Positions 31,633-40,902 are shown, numbered from the stretch's first letter. The stretch is 64,000 nucleotides of DNA from JANOYY01 sp043720395 (GCA_043720395.1 JAYSSR010000009.1:79443-143442), one strand, 5' to 3'. Translations and numbers: made by a program. Notes: generated from the letters alone by a model not told the origin.

Positions 31633-34014
31633 ATGAATCAGAAGCCAACGAATCAGATGCCAACGGGGAATCGATCTCCTAAGACGCGACGGCGCACCGT
31701 CGCCGCACTCGTGGCGGGGGTGACGCTCAGTGCATCGCTGGCAGCGGCCGGCGCACTCGGCCTCACAGGCCATGCATCGGCAGTTACCACGCTGTCCGGC
31801 ACGACCTATGTCGACGAAAACCGCGACGGCTTGATCACCGTCGATACCGTCAATCCCTGGCTCAACGACAAGCGTCTGGGGGGCATCACGATCTCCGTCT
31901 TCGACGCGACGGGCACGAAGGTCGGCACCACAGCGAGTGGCACTGACGGCAACTGGCAACTCACCGTCGAGCAGACCGGACCATTTCGCGTTGAGTTCGC
32001 GTCATCGGTGCCGAACGTCTATCCCGGATTCACGACCGGCGGGGGTGACGTCCAGTTCACCAATGGCGGCGTCGTCAACTACGGCCTCTTCGGCAAGCTG
32101 AACGGGCTCGGCGAGGTCGAGGATCTGTTGGGGAAAGTGACGCAAGTTCAGATCGGCAATCGGGTGTGGCTCGATTCGAACGCGAACGGAATCCAGGATC
32201 CGGGCGAAGCCGGCATCAACGGTGTGACCGTGGAACTTGCCTTGCCGAACGGCGCTCCGGCGACCTACGAAAACGGGGCGCTGCGCGTCACCACAACGAG
32301 TGGTGACGGGAACTACGAGTTTGGGGGCCTCCCGCAGAATACGAACTACCTGGTTCTGATCAAGGACACGCCGCAAAACCAAATCATTCTTGGCAGCTAC
32401 CGCCTCACGATTCAGGCTGCACGAACCGGCCTCGGATCGAACCAGAACGACAGCGACGCCGTCCTCGTCGGAATGTCGGCTCAGATCACCGCAGTCACGC
32501 CACCGTTCGGCGCAGATCTCGACTTTGATTTCGGCTACAAGCCCGCACCCGTAGTCACGACGACCACGACTCTTCCCGAAGTCACAACGACCACCGTGCC
32601 CGAGACCACGACCACCACGGTGCCCGAGACCACGACCACCACCGCCCCGGTCATCACTACCACCACCACCCCGGTCATCACGACCACCACCGTGCCTGCC
32701 ACAACAACCACCACGGCTACACCTCGGACCTATTGCCTCGGCGACTTGATGTTCGACGATCTCAACGCTGACGGCATCCGTCAGACCAACGAGCCTGGTG
32801 TTGTCGGCCAGACGGTGTTCGCCTTCAATGCCGCTGGGGCCAACGTCGGACAGTCGCTTACCGACGCCAACGGTGGCTACACCATCTGCGGTCTGGCCCC
32901 GGGTGCGTACACGGTGTCGTTCACGAAGCCGGCGAACTCGTCGTTCACGAAGCAGCTGGAAGGCAACGACAGGAACAACGCCAACAGCGCTGGCATCCTC
33001 CCCGCCGTCACCATCACCAACGCCAATATCCTCACGGCCGACGCGGGCATCGTCCGCAACGTCAACGCCAGCTACTGCCTCGGCGACTTCGTCTGGATCG
33101 ACCAGAACCAAAATGGCATGCAGGACTTCCTGGAGCCTGGCGTGTCCGGTGTTCCGGTGACCGTCCTCAACGCCAGCGGGGCTGTCGTCGGAACTGCCAC
33201 GACGGACGCCAATGGTGCCTACAAGGTCTGCGGCTTGGCACCCGGTTCGTACACGGTGCGTTTCACCGCTCCGAGCGGCCTGCTCTTCACCAACCAATAC
33301 GCCGACTCGGATCGGGCCAAAGACTCCGACGCCAATTCGGTCGGGGTCACCGGAACGATCGTGATCGTCAATGCCGACGTCCTCACGGTCGACGCTGGTC
33401 TGATCGTTCCGAACGTGGTCATCGTCGTGACAACGACGAGCACCACCAGCGTCCCGGTCACAACGACGAGCACCACCAGCGTCCCGGTCACAACGAGTGC
33501 TCCGGCCACGACCTCACCGATGACGACGCCACCCCTCCCAACTGGCTGCCTTGGCGACAAAGTGTTCGTCGATGCAAGCGGTCGTGACAACGACGGTCGG
33601 GGAATCCCCGGCGTCACGATCACCCTCGTGAAGCCCGACGGCACCACATCGACAGCCCTCACCGACGGCAACGGCAATTACACGTTCTGTTCACTCACCG
33701 GCGGTCGGTACACCGTTCGGGTGAACCCGGCGACGTTGCCGAAGGGCTCGCTGCCTTCCTACGACCTCAACGGAACGAAGAACAACGAGACCACCGTTGC
33801 GCTGCCGACCGGCCAGTCCAACCGGGACGTCGACTTCGGCTACGTATTGCCGATAGTCAACGTGAAGGACTCAGTCATCGAGCAGCCAACCGGTGACATT
33901 CCGGCCTTCACCGGCTCGAACACGACGACCCAGATCCTCTGGGGCCTGTCGTTCCTACTTATGGGCTTCGGCATCGTCGGCCTTGCCGTCGACCGCCGCC
34001 GCTACACCAACTAA
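31633..34014 (+). CDS. Exported SdrD B-like/Cna_B repeat surface protein
   Basis: About 793 residues from the ATG at 31633; earlier GTG/ATG codons are possible. The N-terminus is basic, then hydrophobic (VAALVAGVTLSASLAAAGAL), a signal peptide cleaved near GHASA. Several SdrD_B/Cna_B-type beta-sandwich repeats follow, recognisable by WLDSNANGIQDPGEAGINGV, CLGDFVWIDQNQNGMQDFLE, GLAPGSYTVRF. They are joined by Thr/Pro linkers of TTTTVPETTTT type. The C-terminus has PAFTG, a hydrophobic helix (ILWGLSFLLMGFGIVGLAV) and DRRRYTN, the layout of a sortase signal, though the motif is not a classic LPxTG. It probably acts in adhesion or cell-surface structure. No sortase gene is in the window. Confidence 0.85.
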   Translation: MNQKPTNQMPTGNRSPKTRRRTVAALVAGVTLSASLAAAGALGLTGHASAVTTLSGTTYVDENRDGLITVDTVNPWLNDKRLGGITISVFDATGTKVGTTASGTDGNWQLTVEQTGPFRVEFASSVPNVYPGFTTGGGDVQFTNGGVVNYGLFGKLNGLGEVEDLLGKVTQVQIGNRVWLDSNANGIQDPGEAGINGVTVELALPNGAPATYENGALRVTTTSGDGNYEFGGLPQNTNYLVLIKDTPQNQIILGSYRLTIQAARTGLGSNQNDSDAVLVGMSAQITAVTPPFGADLDFDFGYKPAPVVTTTTTLPEVTTTTVPETTTTTVPETTTTTAPVITTTTTPVITTTTVPATTTTTATPRTYCLGDLMFDDLNADGIRQTNEPGVVGQTVFAFNAAGANVGQSLTDANGGYTICGLAPGAYTVSFTKPANSSFTKQLEGNDRNNANSAGILPAVTITNANILTADAGIVRNVNASYCLGDFVWIDQNQNGMQDFLEPGVSGVPVTVLNASGAVVGTATTDANGAYKVCGLAPGSYTVRFTAPSGLLFTNQYADSDRAKDSDANSVGVTGTIVIVNADVLTVDAGLIVPNVVIVVTTTSTTSVPVTTTSTTSVPVTTSAPATTSPMTTPPLPTGCLGDKVFVDASGRDNDGRGIPGVTITLVKPDGTTSTALTDGNGNYTFCSLTGGRYTVRVNPATLPKGSLPSYDLNGTKNNETTVALPTGQSNRDVDFGYVLPIVNVKDSVIEQPTGDIPAFTGSNTTTQILWGLSFLLMGFGIVGLAVDRRRYTN
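32557..32725 (+). repeat. Thr/Pro-linker coding repeat (ACC/ACG/ACA runs)
   Basis: A low-complexity stretch inside the surface-protein gene, built from repeats of accacg/accacc with gtgcccgag, encoding the TTTTVPE-type linker. Likely length-variable between strains through recombination or slippage. Confidence 0.75.
33430..33489 (+). repeat. Perfect 30-bp tandem duplication in the surface-protein gene
   Basis: Two identical 30-bp units (33430-33459 and 33460-33489) beginning ACAACGACGAGCACC, encoding TTTSTTSVPV twice. The exact identity points to recent duplication. Confidence 0.85.
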
Positions 34015-34110
34015 CCGCCCTCTCGCTTCCTCCAGCGGCACCCTCGGGCTACTTCTGGACAAAGTCGGATGGCGGAGGACCTCCTGCGAGCCAACCGCCA
34101 TCTTGTGAAC

Positions 34111-34138
34111 GTGGCCCGTCCCTTCGGGGGCGGGTCAC
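34111..34138. terminator. Strong stem-loop with TTCG tetraloop between convergent genes
   Basis: GTGGCCCGTCCC-TTCG-GGGGCGGGTCAC: a 12-bp stem (two G-U pairs) capped by UUCG. It lies between the surface-protein gene and the convergent aminohydrolase gene and can serve both. Confidence 0.8.
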
Positions 34139-34195
34139 CTTCGCGTTCGAGCGGATGTGCGCCCGAACGACCTGCGTTTGCGTGTGCCGTTGCGC

Positions 34196-35269
34196 TCAGA
34201 GTCGAGCGAACAGGCGCAGCGCCTGCTCTGCCGCCTTTGCACGGATCTCAGCCGCGTCCACCCGGAGCGCCACGCCATGGTCGAGGACGATCTCCCCATC
34301 AACTCGCACGGAGTTCGGGCGTACACCGGGAGAGTACGCGAGATGCCACGTTTCCATCGGGTCGTAGGTCCACGTCACTTCGTCTTTGAGCGCTTCGGGG
34401 TAGAGCTCCCAGGAGTTGGTGAGCCAACTCCAGGACGTGTCTGGACTCGCCGTCACATCGGACTCGCGGTGACGGGCGTAGGCGACGCGGAATTCGTCCA
34501 GCATGTCCGCACCGATCCCATCGGTTCCGAGCACGACGCGATTCGGTCGGTCCGCCGGTTGTGCGTAACCGACCGCGTTGTTCATGTTCGATCGCGGGTT
34601 GTGCGCAATGGTCCCCGGAAGTTCACCGTCGAGGTGGACACAATGCACGATAAGCCACTCGTCCGTTGAGTACCGTCGCCAGCGAACTCCAGCATCAGCG
34701 TCGCCTGGCCCCTCCGCGACGTGGACATGGACACCGACGCCGAGATCACGAGCGAGTCCGGCGACCGCCTCAATGGTGTCATCCGCGCACGTGAACGCGG
34801 CATGTACGCCGACGTAGCCGCGCCCACCGGCTCGAAGGAATCGCTCGTTCTCTGCCAGGCCCCGGCGAGCTGCGTCGGTCATCTTGCGCGGCCGCGCATC
34901 GGCGGATGGCTGCGGCGAGACCGGAATCTGTCCGGTGCCCGCGTGTCGATCGGTCACGCCGTAGGCACAGCTCACCCGGACGCCCACTTCCGCGCACGCC
35001 GCGGCGATTACGTCGAGGCTGCCTTCGATCGCGTTCGGCGATTCGTGGTGATCGATGATGCACGTGGTCCCGGATTCGAGTGCCTCCAATGCACCGAGCT
35101 TCGCCGACCATTCGAGCATTTCCAGATCAAGTGCGCAGTCGAGACGCCACCAGACCTGCTCGAGGATCGACGCGAACCCGGTCGGTGCCAACGGTGGCGC
35201 TGGCATGCCTCGTGCGAGCGCCGAGTACAGATGATGGTGGGCGCACACGAGCCCCGGCGTCGTATTCAT
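34196..35269 (-). CDS. SsnA-like aminohydrolase, N-terminally truncated
   Basis: A 357-residue amidohydrolase-superfamily protein most like the SsnA/guanine-deaminase branch: the metal motif GLVCAHHHLYSALARGM right at the start, then QVWWRLDCALDLEMLEW, CIIDHHESPNAIEGSLD, VHVHVAEGPGDADAG, AHNPRSNMNNAVGY and the catalytic-Asp segment LGTDGIGADMLDEF. Full-length relatives (~440 residues) have ~55 more N-terminal residues that build half of the beta-sandwich. Here the reading frame upstream runs into the 3' end of the molybdoenzyme gene without a start codon. The catalytic residues are kept, so it may work with an incomplete sandwich or be decaying. It is last in a four-gene operon; in E. coli ssnA sits beside xdhD, the same pairing as here. 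Confidence 0.78.
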   Translation of the reverse strand: MNTTPGLVCAHHHLYSALARGMPAPPLAPTGFASILEQVWWRLDCALDLEMLEWSAKLGALEALESGTTCIIDHHESPNAIEGSLDVIAAACAEVGVRVSCAYGVTDRHAGTGQIPVSPQPSADARPRKMTDAARRGLAENERFLRAGGRGYVGVHAAFTCADDTIEAVAGLARDLGVGVHVHVAEGPGDADAGVRWRRYSTDEWLIVHCVHLDGELPGTIAHNPRSNMNNAVGYAQPADRPNRVVLGTDGIGADMLDEFRVAYARHRESDVTASPDTSWSWLTNSWELYPEALKDEVTWTYDPMETWHLAYSPGVRPNSVRVDGEIVLDHGVALRVDAAEIRAKAAEQALRLFARL

Positions 35270-35280
35270 AGGTGCGCGTA

Positions 35281-37890
35281 CTAGTCCTCGTCGGAGGAGC
35301 CGGAAGTCGGTCCCGCCCTCATCGGCAGCGTGTCACGCCACCGGCCATCTACCAAGTGCAGCATCGCGGCGACCGCACCCGCAGTCGGCACGAGGCCGAT
35401 CTCACCGACTCCCTTGACGCCGTATGGCGAGCGGGGCTGAGGCACCTCCACGAGCACCGTCTCGATCTCCGGCACGTCCTTCGGGCGGAGGATGCCGAGG
35501 CTCTTCAGCGTCATGTTGGTCGGCTTTCCATTGGCGTCGCACGGGAAGTCCTCGGTCAAGGCATATCCGAGCCCCATATGCACCGAACCTTCGACCTGCC
35601 CTTCGCAGAGCTGCGGGTTCACGGCCCGACCCACGTCGTGCACCGCAACGACCTTCTCGATCGCGCCCGTCTCCGGATCGCCGATCACGAGCTGTGCGGC
35701 GTAGCCGAACGCTGCGTGGATGATCGGGTTCGGTACGTCCTCATACATCGCATTGGTCCAGTCGACGCGCCACTCGCCTTCGTAGTCCACCCCGACTTCA
35801 CAGCCACCAGCCAACGCTGCCTTGCATGCGTTCATGACCGAGCCGGCACCCATGAGCGTGCCGCGCGAACCGGTCGTCTGCCCCTGACCGAGCTCGCGGG
35901 TCGTGTCAACGATCACCTTGACGCGAGCGGGGTCAATGCCGAGCTCCTCCACCGCGACCTGCAACGCGACGGTATGGATGCCCTGGCCCATCTCGGTCCA
36001 GGCATGACGAACCTCCACCGTCCCGTCGGGCTGGAAGCGAATGACCGCCTTTGCAATCTCCTTGAATCCGTTGCCGAGACCCGAGTTCTTCAGCCCGAGC
36101 CCGAGCCCGACCGCCTTGCCCGCCGCGATCGCTGCATCGAGATGGGGCTTGATCGTGTCGAGGCACACGTCGGCACCACGACAGCCGTCGTCCATGATCT
36201 GCCCCGGGCCCCACACCTCGCCCGGGTGGATGACGTTGCGTTTGCGCATCTCCCACCCACTGATTCCCGCCTTCTCGGCGAGGCGATCCATCACGCCTTC
36301 CATGGCGAACTGCGCCTGGTTGGCACCGAAGCCGCGGAATGCACCGCAGACCGAATTGTTGGTCCGAACCGCGGTGGCGTGGACGTCGATCGTGGGCAGA
36401 TGGTACGGCCCGCTCGCATGACCGGCCGCGCGTTCGAGCACCTTCATTCCTACGCTCGCATACGGTCCGGAGTCGCCGATCATGCGTGCCCGCAGTGCAG
36501 TGAGCTTTCCGCTGGCATCGCAACCCGCTTCGTACTCCATGCGTATCGGGTGACGCTTCGCGTGCATGAGCAACGACTGCTCACGCGTGCTCGTGACCTT
36601 CACCGGTCGGCGCAGCAGCCATGCGGCGAGTGCGGCGTGGCCCTGGTTGGCCATGTCCTCCTTGCCGCCGAACGCGCCGCCGTTGCTCACTAGCTCGACC
36701 GTGATGGCACTGTTCGGAACGGCGAGGATGGCCGCGATCGAGTCACGGTCATCCCACACTCCCTGTCCACCGGAGTAGACGTGCAGGTGAAGCTCCCCCT
36801 CAGCGTCGAGCGAAGGGACAGCGAGCGTCGATTCCGGTTCGAGGAACGCCTGCTCGATGCGCTGTGTCTGGAACAACTCCTGGACGCGGTGCGCGCTCGC
36901 TGCGAGCGCTGCGCCGACGTCGCCCCGGGTGTACTTCGACGTGGACAGGACGTTGCCCTCCAAGCCCCACACCGCGTGCTCCGAGCTTGCCAACGCGACG
37001 ACTGCATCGGTCATCGGGGGGAACGGTGTGCAATTCACGACAACAAGGCCTGCGGCTCGCCGCGCGATCTCGCGATCCTCCGCGACTACGACCGCGAGCA
37101 CATCACCGAGGTAGCTCGTGCGTCCACCCACAGGAATCATGAGCGGCCAGTCCTTGTGGATGATCCCCGTGCGCAAGGCCCCCGGAATGTCCGCTGCGGT
37201 GAACACCCGCACAACACCGGGAACCGCCATTGCGGCGGCGACGTCGATTCCGTGGATGTCCGCCCGCGCATGTTCGGCGAGGAGCAAAGCGCCATGCAGC
37301 ATTCCGTCTGCACACATATCATCAATATACGCGCGCTTACCAACTGCGAGGTCGACGCCCTCGTACTTCACGCCCGACGAACCAATGCCGCCATTGACCG
37401 TCGGCACTCCCGTTCGCCCGGCGGCGAGCTCCTCGATCGCGTCGAGAATCTTTACGTAGCCGGTGCACCGGCACAGGTGTGCACCGAGATGGCGAGCCGC
37501 TTCCTCGCGTTGCAGGGCCGGGCCCTTCTTGTCGACCAACGCCATCGAACGCACGACGATGCCCGGCGTACAGAATCCGCACTGCAGGGCACCACACGCC
37601 GCAAACGTCTGCGCGTAACGGTCGACCTTGGCGGCGTCCATGCCCTCCAGCGTCTGGACGCTGCGCCCGGCAGCTTTCGCGAGCGACAGCGTGCACGACA
37701 CCTGCGCCTTGCCGTCGATCATCACGGTGCAACAGCCGCACTGGCCCTGCGGCGAGCAGCCATCCTTCGCCGACGTGACACCGAGTTCCTCGCGAAGCGC
37801 AGCGAGCAGGTGCGGGTGGCGGGCGGACACCGAAACGGCCGTGCCGTTGACGGTCAGTTCAACTCGGTCAACGTCGACTTCGTAGCTCAT
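35281..37890 (-). CDS. XdhD-like xanthine dehydrogenase-family molybdoenzyme (2Fe-2S + Mo domains, no FAD domain)
   Basis: An 869-residue fusion. Residues ~1-160 hold two 2Fe-2S sites: CSPQGQCGCCTVMIDG and CGFCTPGIVVRS with HLCRCTGYVK. The rest is the molybdopterin domain with SNGGAFGGKEDM, CGAFRGFGANQAQFAMEG, TEMGQGIHTVALQVAVEELG and the catalytic Glu segment PYGVKGVGEIGLVPTAGAV. No FAD-binding domain or separate FAD subunit is nearby, so another electron acceptor is expected. The arrangement matches the XdhD/selenium-dependent hydroxylase group, some of which oxidise purines. The ATG at 37890 overlaps the nitrilase stop (ATGA); the longer frame upstream is not protein-like. Confidence 0.88.
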   Translation of the reverse strand: MSYEVDVDRVELTVNGTAVSVSARHPHLLAALREELGVTSAKDGCSPQGQCGCCTVMIDGKAQVSCTLSLAKAAGRSVQTLEGMDAAKVDRYAQTFAACGALQCGFCTPGIVVRSMALVDKKGPALQREEAARHLGAHLCRCTGYVKILDAIEELAAGRTGVPTVNGGIGSSGVKYEGVDLAVGKRAYIDDMCADGMLHGALLLAEHARADIHGIDVAAAMAVPGVVRVFTAADIPGALRTGIIHKDWPLMIPVGGRTSYLGDVLAVVVAEDREIARRAAGLVVVNCTPFPPMTDAVVALASSEHAVWGLEGNVLSTSKYTRGDVGAALAASAHRVQELFQTQRIEQAFLEPESTLAVPSLDAEGELHLHVYSGGQGVWDDRDSIAAILAVPNSAITVELVSNGGAFGGKEDMANQGHAALAAWLLRRPVKVTSTREQSLLMHAKRHPIRMEYEAGCDASGKLTALRARMIGDSGPYASVGMKVLERAAGHASGPYHLPTIDVHATAVRTNNSVCGAFRGFGANQAQFAMEGVMDRLAEKAGISGWEMRKRNVIHPGEVWGPGQIMDDGCRGADVCLDTIKPHLDAAIAAGKAVGLGLGLKNSGLGNGFKEIAKAVIRFQPDGTVEVRHAWTEMGQGIHTVALQVAVEELGIDPARVKVIVDTTRELGQGQTTGSRGTLMGAGSVMNACKAALAGGCEVGVDYEGEWRVDWTNAMYEDVPNPIIHAAFGYAAQLVIGDPETGAIEKVVAVHDVGRAVNPQLCEGQVEGSVHMGLGYALTEDFPCDANGKPTNMTLKSLGILRPKDVPEIETVLVEVPQPRSPYGVKGVGEIGLVPTAGAVAAMLHLVDGRWRDTLPMRAGPTSGSSDED

Positions 37891-38873
37891 GGCATGTCGT
37901 CCTTTTTCTGATGCTGCCGATACTTGGTGGGCGTGTAATCGGGTTCGGCCGGCGGGTCGATCACGCCCCTCTGAGTTGTTATGCGCGCGTAGTGTTGCGG
38001 TTCGCGGTAGCGATCCATCTGGAACAACGTGTGCTTGAACTTGAAGCACAGATCAAGATCGGCAGCGACCGTGATGACTTCGTCGCCCGTGGTCTGTGCG
38101 CGGGCCACGACCTGTCCAGACGGGGCGAAGATCGCCGACTGGGCGAGCGACTCGACCCCTTCTTCCGTTCCGCCCTTTGCGACCCCAACCACCCACGTGC
38201 CGTTCTGATACGCACCGGCACCGAGGCACAGGTCGTTGTGGAACTGCTGGAGTGCGTTCTGCCCCGGGTCGGGTGCGTAGTGCATCGGCGTGTTGTACCC
38301 GATGGAGATCAGCTCAACTCCCTGGAGGCCCATCACGCGATAGGTCTCCGGCCAACGCCGGTCGTTGCACGTCGCCATGCCCACGATGCCGCCAAACGCA
38401 CGCCACACGCCGAAGCCGTCGGGACCCGACTCGAAGTAGTACCGCTCCAGATGCTGGAACGGACGCCACGGTTCGAATTCCTCGTGACCCGGAATGTGGA
38501 CCTTGCGATAGCGGCCGACGATGGTCCCATCCCGCTCGACCATGACGGTCGTGTTGTAGTGATGCCCGTCGGGTGTGAGTTCCGCGTAGCCGAGGGAGAA
38601 GCCGATTTCCAGACGCTTCGCCTCGTCGAACAGCGGCTCGGTCACCGGTGAGGGCATCGCCGACTCGTACCAAGCGTCGATCTCAGCCCGATCCTCGGAG
38701 TACCAGCGAGGGAAGAAGGTGGTGAGCGCAAGTTCGGGAAACACCACGAGCTGTGCGCCCCGCCCGGCGGCCTCACGCAGCAACGCGACGAGCCGCCCGA
38801 CAACATCTGCGCGCGTATGATCGCGCTGCACCGGACCCATCTGTGCCGCTGCGACGAGGAGGATACGGGTCAT
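37887..38873 (-). CDS. Nitrilase-superfamily N-carbamoyl-D-amino-acid-hydrolase-like enzyme
   Basis: A 328-residue carbon-nitrogen hydrolase. The catalytic triad is visible: Glu in VVFPELALTTFFPRW, Lys in GRYRKVHIPGHEEFEP, Cys in VGMATCNDRRWPETYR. The FGVWRAFGGIVGM and MGLQGVELISIGYNTP blocks strongly resemble N-carbamoyl-D-amino acid amidohydrolase, which releases CO2 and NH3 from N-carbamoyl compounds. Start and stop overlap the neighbours by 4 bp on both sides, so the operon is tightly coupled. In this context it probably handles an N-carbamoyl intermediate of purine or hydantoin breakdown. Confidence 0.88.
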   Translation of the reverse strand: MTRILLVAAAQMGPVQRDHTRADVVGRLVALLREAAGRGAQLVVFPELALTTFFPRWYSEDRAEIDAWYESAMPSPVTEPLFDEAKRLEIGFSLGYAELTPDGHHYNTTVMVERDGTIVGRYRKVHIPGHEEFEPWRPFQHLERYYFESGPDGFGVWRAFGGIVGMATCNDRRWPETYRVMGLQGVELISIGYNTPMHYAPDPGQNALQQFHNDLCLGAGAYQNGTWVVGVAKGGTEEGVESLAQSAIFAPSGQVVARAQTTGDEVITVAADLDLCFKFKHTLFQMDRYREPQHYARITTQRGVIDPPAEPDYTPTKYRQHQKKDDMP

Positions 38874-40174
38874 ACGACGTCAGTCTCTGTGAGGGCGAGC
38901 AGGACCTGCAGGAGGATGTCCGCACCCATCACGAGGTCGGCGGGGTCGGTGTGCTCGGCGGGGTTATGCGAGATGCCCTTTACCGATGGCGTGAAGATCA
39001 TCGCGGTCGGGCACATGCGGGCAAGCATCTGCGCATCGTGACCCGCGCCGCTCGGCATCCGCTTCACCGTGTTCCCGAGCGACACGATCGTCCGCTCGAC
39101 GAGGTCAATGAGGCGCTCGTCGAACGCGACCGGCTCGAAGCGGGCCAGCGTCCGAGACGCGATCTCGACACCCTCCGCGGCCGCGACCTCGGTCAGGAAC
39201 ACGGCGAGTTGGCGTTCGGATTCCTGGAGAACCTGCTCGTCCGTGTTGCGCAGGTCGACGGTCATCACCGCCTGCGCGGCGACCACGTTCACCAGGTTCG
39301 GGTGCAAGGTGATCTGCCCGACCGTGCCGACCTGCGGGTGTCCAAGTTCGCTTGCAACCTCACGGACGAACGTCGCGATTCGTGCGGCGACGTAGCCCGC
39401 ATCGTGGCGCAGCGTCATCGGCGTCGTTCCGGCGTGGTTGGACTGGCCGGTGATCGTGAGCTCCTGCCACGAGATGCCCTGGACACCGGTGACCGCACCG
39501 AACCGCACCCCTTCGGCTTCGAGCACCGGGCCCTGCTCGATATGCAGCTCGACGAACGCGTGCGGCGTCTCTCCCGGGCAAGGTGTTGTGCCTCGGTAAC
39601 CGATGCGGTCGAGCTCGTCGCCGACCCGCGCACCGTCGATGCCAACCACGTCGTACGCCTCTTCGGCGGTTAGGCCACCGCAGTAGACAAGGCTGCCCAT
39701 CATGTCGGGGTTGAAGCGGGCACCCTCCTCGTTGGTGAAGAAGCCGACGCTGATCGGACGTGTCGTGGCGATGTCGGCCTTGATGAAGGTCTCGATCACT
39801 TCCAGTCCAGCGAGGACGCCGAGATTGCCGTCGTAGAGGCCGCCGGTGCGAACGGTGTCGATGTGGCTGCCACACATGACGGCCCGCGCAGTCGGGTCGG
39901 TGCCCTCACGGGTGCCGATGACGTTGCCGATGGCATCGATGCGGACGTCGAGGCCGAGGTCACGCATCCAGGTGAGCACGAGGTCGCGACCTGCACGGTC
40001 CTCGTCGGTCAGCGCGAGTCGGGCACTTCCCGGTTCGCCGTTCGCTCCTCGGATCGGACCGATCTCGCCAAGATCACGGATTCGGCGCAGCAGCCGGTCA
40101 CCGTCGATCCGCAGGTCCGCCAGTGTCGGCGACGGGGTGGGAAGGCCGGTCATAGCTTCGATGATCGGGCTCAC
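38870..40174 (-). CDS. M20-family Zn-dependent hydantoinase/carbamoylase (allantoate amidohydrolase-like)
   Basis: A 434-residue M20 peptidase-fold enzyme. Metal ligands and catalytic residues appear as CGSHIDTVRTGGLYDGNLGV, FTNEEGARFNPDMMGS, ELHIEQGPVLEAEG and SGAGHDAQMLARMCPTAMIF. These fit N-carbamoyl-L-amino-acid hydrolases and allantoate/ureidoglycolate amidohydrolases, which share this family. The start could be 40174 or the ATG at 40153. It is the first gene of the operon with the nitrilase, XdhD-like and SsnA-like genes. Having both D-type (nitrilase) and L-type (M20) carbamoyl hydrolases together suggests stereochemically distinct or consecutive carbamoyl intermediates. Confidence 0.87.
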   Translation of the reverse strand: MSPIIEAMTGLPTPSPTLADLRIDGDRLLRRIRDLGEIGPIRGANGEPGSARLALTDEDRAGRDLVLTWMRDLGLDVRIDAIGNVIGTREGTDPTARAVMCGSHIDTVRTGGLYDGNLGVLAGLEVIETFIKADIATTRPISVGFFTNEEGARFNPDMMGSLVYCGGLTAEEAYDVVGIDGARVGDELDRIGYRGTTPCPGETPHAFVELHIEQGPVLEAEGVRFGAVTGVQGISWQELTITGQSNHAGTTPMTLRHDAGYVAARIATFVREVASELGHPQVGTVGQITLHPNLVNVVAAQAVMTVDLRNTDEQVLQESERQLAVFLTEVAAAEGVEIASRTLARFEPVAFDERLIDLVERTIVSLGNTVKRMPSGAGHDAQMLARMCPTAMIFTPSVKGISHNPAEHTDPADLVMGADILLQVLLALTETDVV

Positions 40175-40176
40175 CT

Positions 40177-40902
40177 TTACATTTTGTCAAGGTTCTCGCC
40201 CGCACGGTGACCAACCATGTAGCCAGCGTCGGTGAGCCAGACCCGTGCCCGACCGCGCCGACGCTCGTCGGAGAATACGAACCAACGCTGCAGTTCCTCG
40301 GGCCGCTCACCCAAGACATCCTTGAATCGCCGAAATGCACCGCGTCCCGACAGTGCCCGATCAAGACGCTCGGCCAGACGTGTGTCCTCAAGCTCGTCAA
40401 CCCACGCCACCATGTCGTTGTAGCCGTCACGCGAACCCTCACACCGGACCCTCAGCCAGCGCTCGGCGTCTTCGGATTCGTTCTCGTCCTCCATGTCCGT
40501 CTCGCGTGCGTAGTCAATCGCTACCTGCGGCCACACCTCGCCGTTGTTGAGGTCGATGCGACCGCCGCCCTGCGTCGGGTCGCCCTCAAGGATGCTGGCG
40601 AGATCTTCGAGATCGATCGGCAGGGGCTTGAGCGTTGGCCCTTCCGACGTAGGCGCTGCGCTGAGCTGTTTAGCGAGTTCGTTGTCGCCATCCCATCCCC
40701 GATCTCGAAGCGCTACGACGTAGTCATTGGCAAGGCCGGGGGCACCAGCGGCACCTTGCGCGAGCGCAGTCACGATTCCGTCGCCGACGAACTGGAGGGC
40801 ATCGAGTCGAACCGGTGTTCTTTGCAGCAGAGCGACGATGAGCGGACCGTCGCCGCGGTACACGGCACCACGCAGCTCCGAAGTCCACACGCTCGCATCC
40901 AT
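40177..40902 (-). CDS. UPF0158-family protein
   Basis: A 241-residue protein (ATG at 40902; an earlier in-frame start at 40929 is possible). The C-terminal ~130 residues show the pattern of UPF0158: an acidic block (EDENESEDAERWLRVRCEGS), then DMVAWVDELEDTRLAERLDR, ALSGRGAFRRFKDVLGERPE and LQRWFVFSDERRRGRARVWL. The N-terminal ~90 residues are unrecognised. Function is unknown for the family. It ends 2 bp before the M20 gene on the same strand, so it may be co-transcribed with the catabolic operon. Confidence 0.7.
   Translation of the reverse strand: MDASVWTSELRGAVYRGDGPLIVALLQRTPVRLDALQFVGDGIVTALAQGAAGAPGLANDYVVALRDRGWDGDNELAKQLSAAPTSEGPTLKPLPIDLEDLASILEGDPTQGGGRIDLNNGEVWPQVAIDYARETDMEDENESEDAERWLRVRCEGSRDGYNDMVAWVDELEDTRLAERLDRALSGRGAFRRFKDVLGERPEELQRWFVFSDERRRGRARVWLTDAGYMVGHRAGENLDKM

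Noticed and set aside
35272..36693. Long plus-strand open frame over the XdhD-like gene
   Set aside because: Arg/His-rich translation without motifs; the minus-strand gene carries every expected Fe-S and Mo-site motif. A similar plus-strand frame at 36781-37911 is rejected for the same reason.
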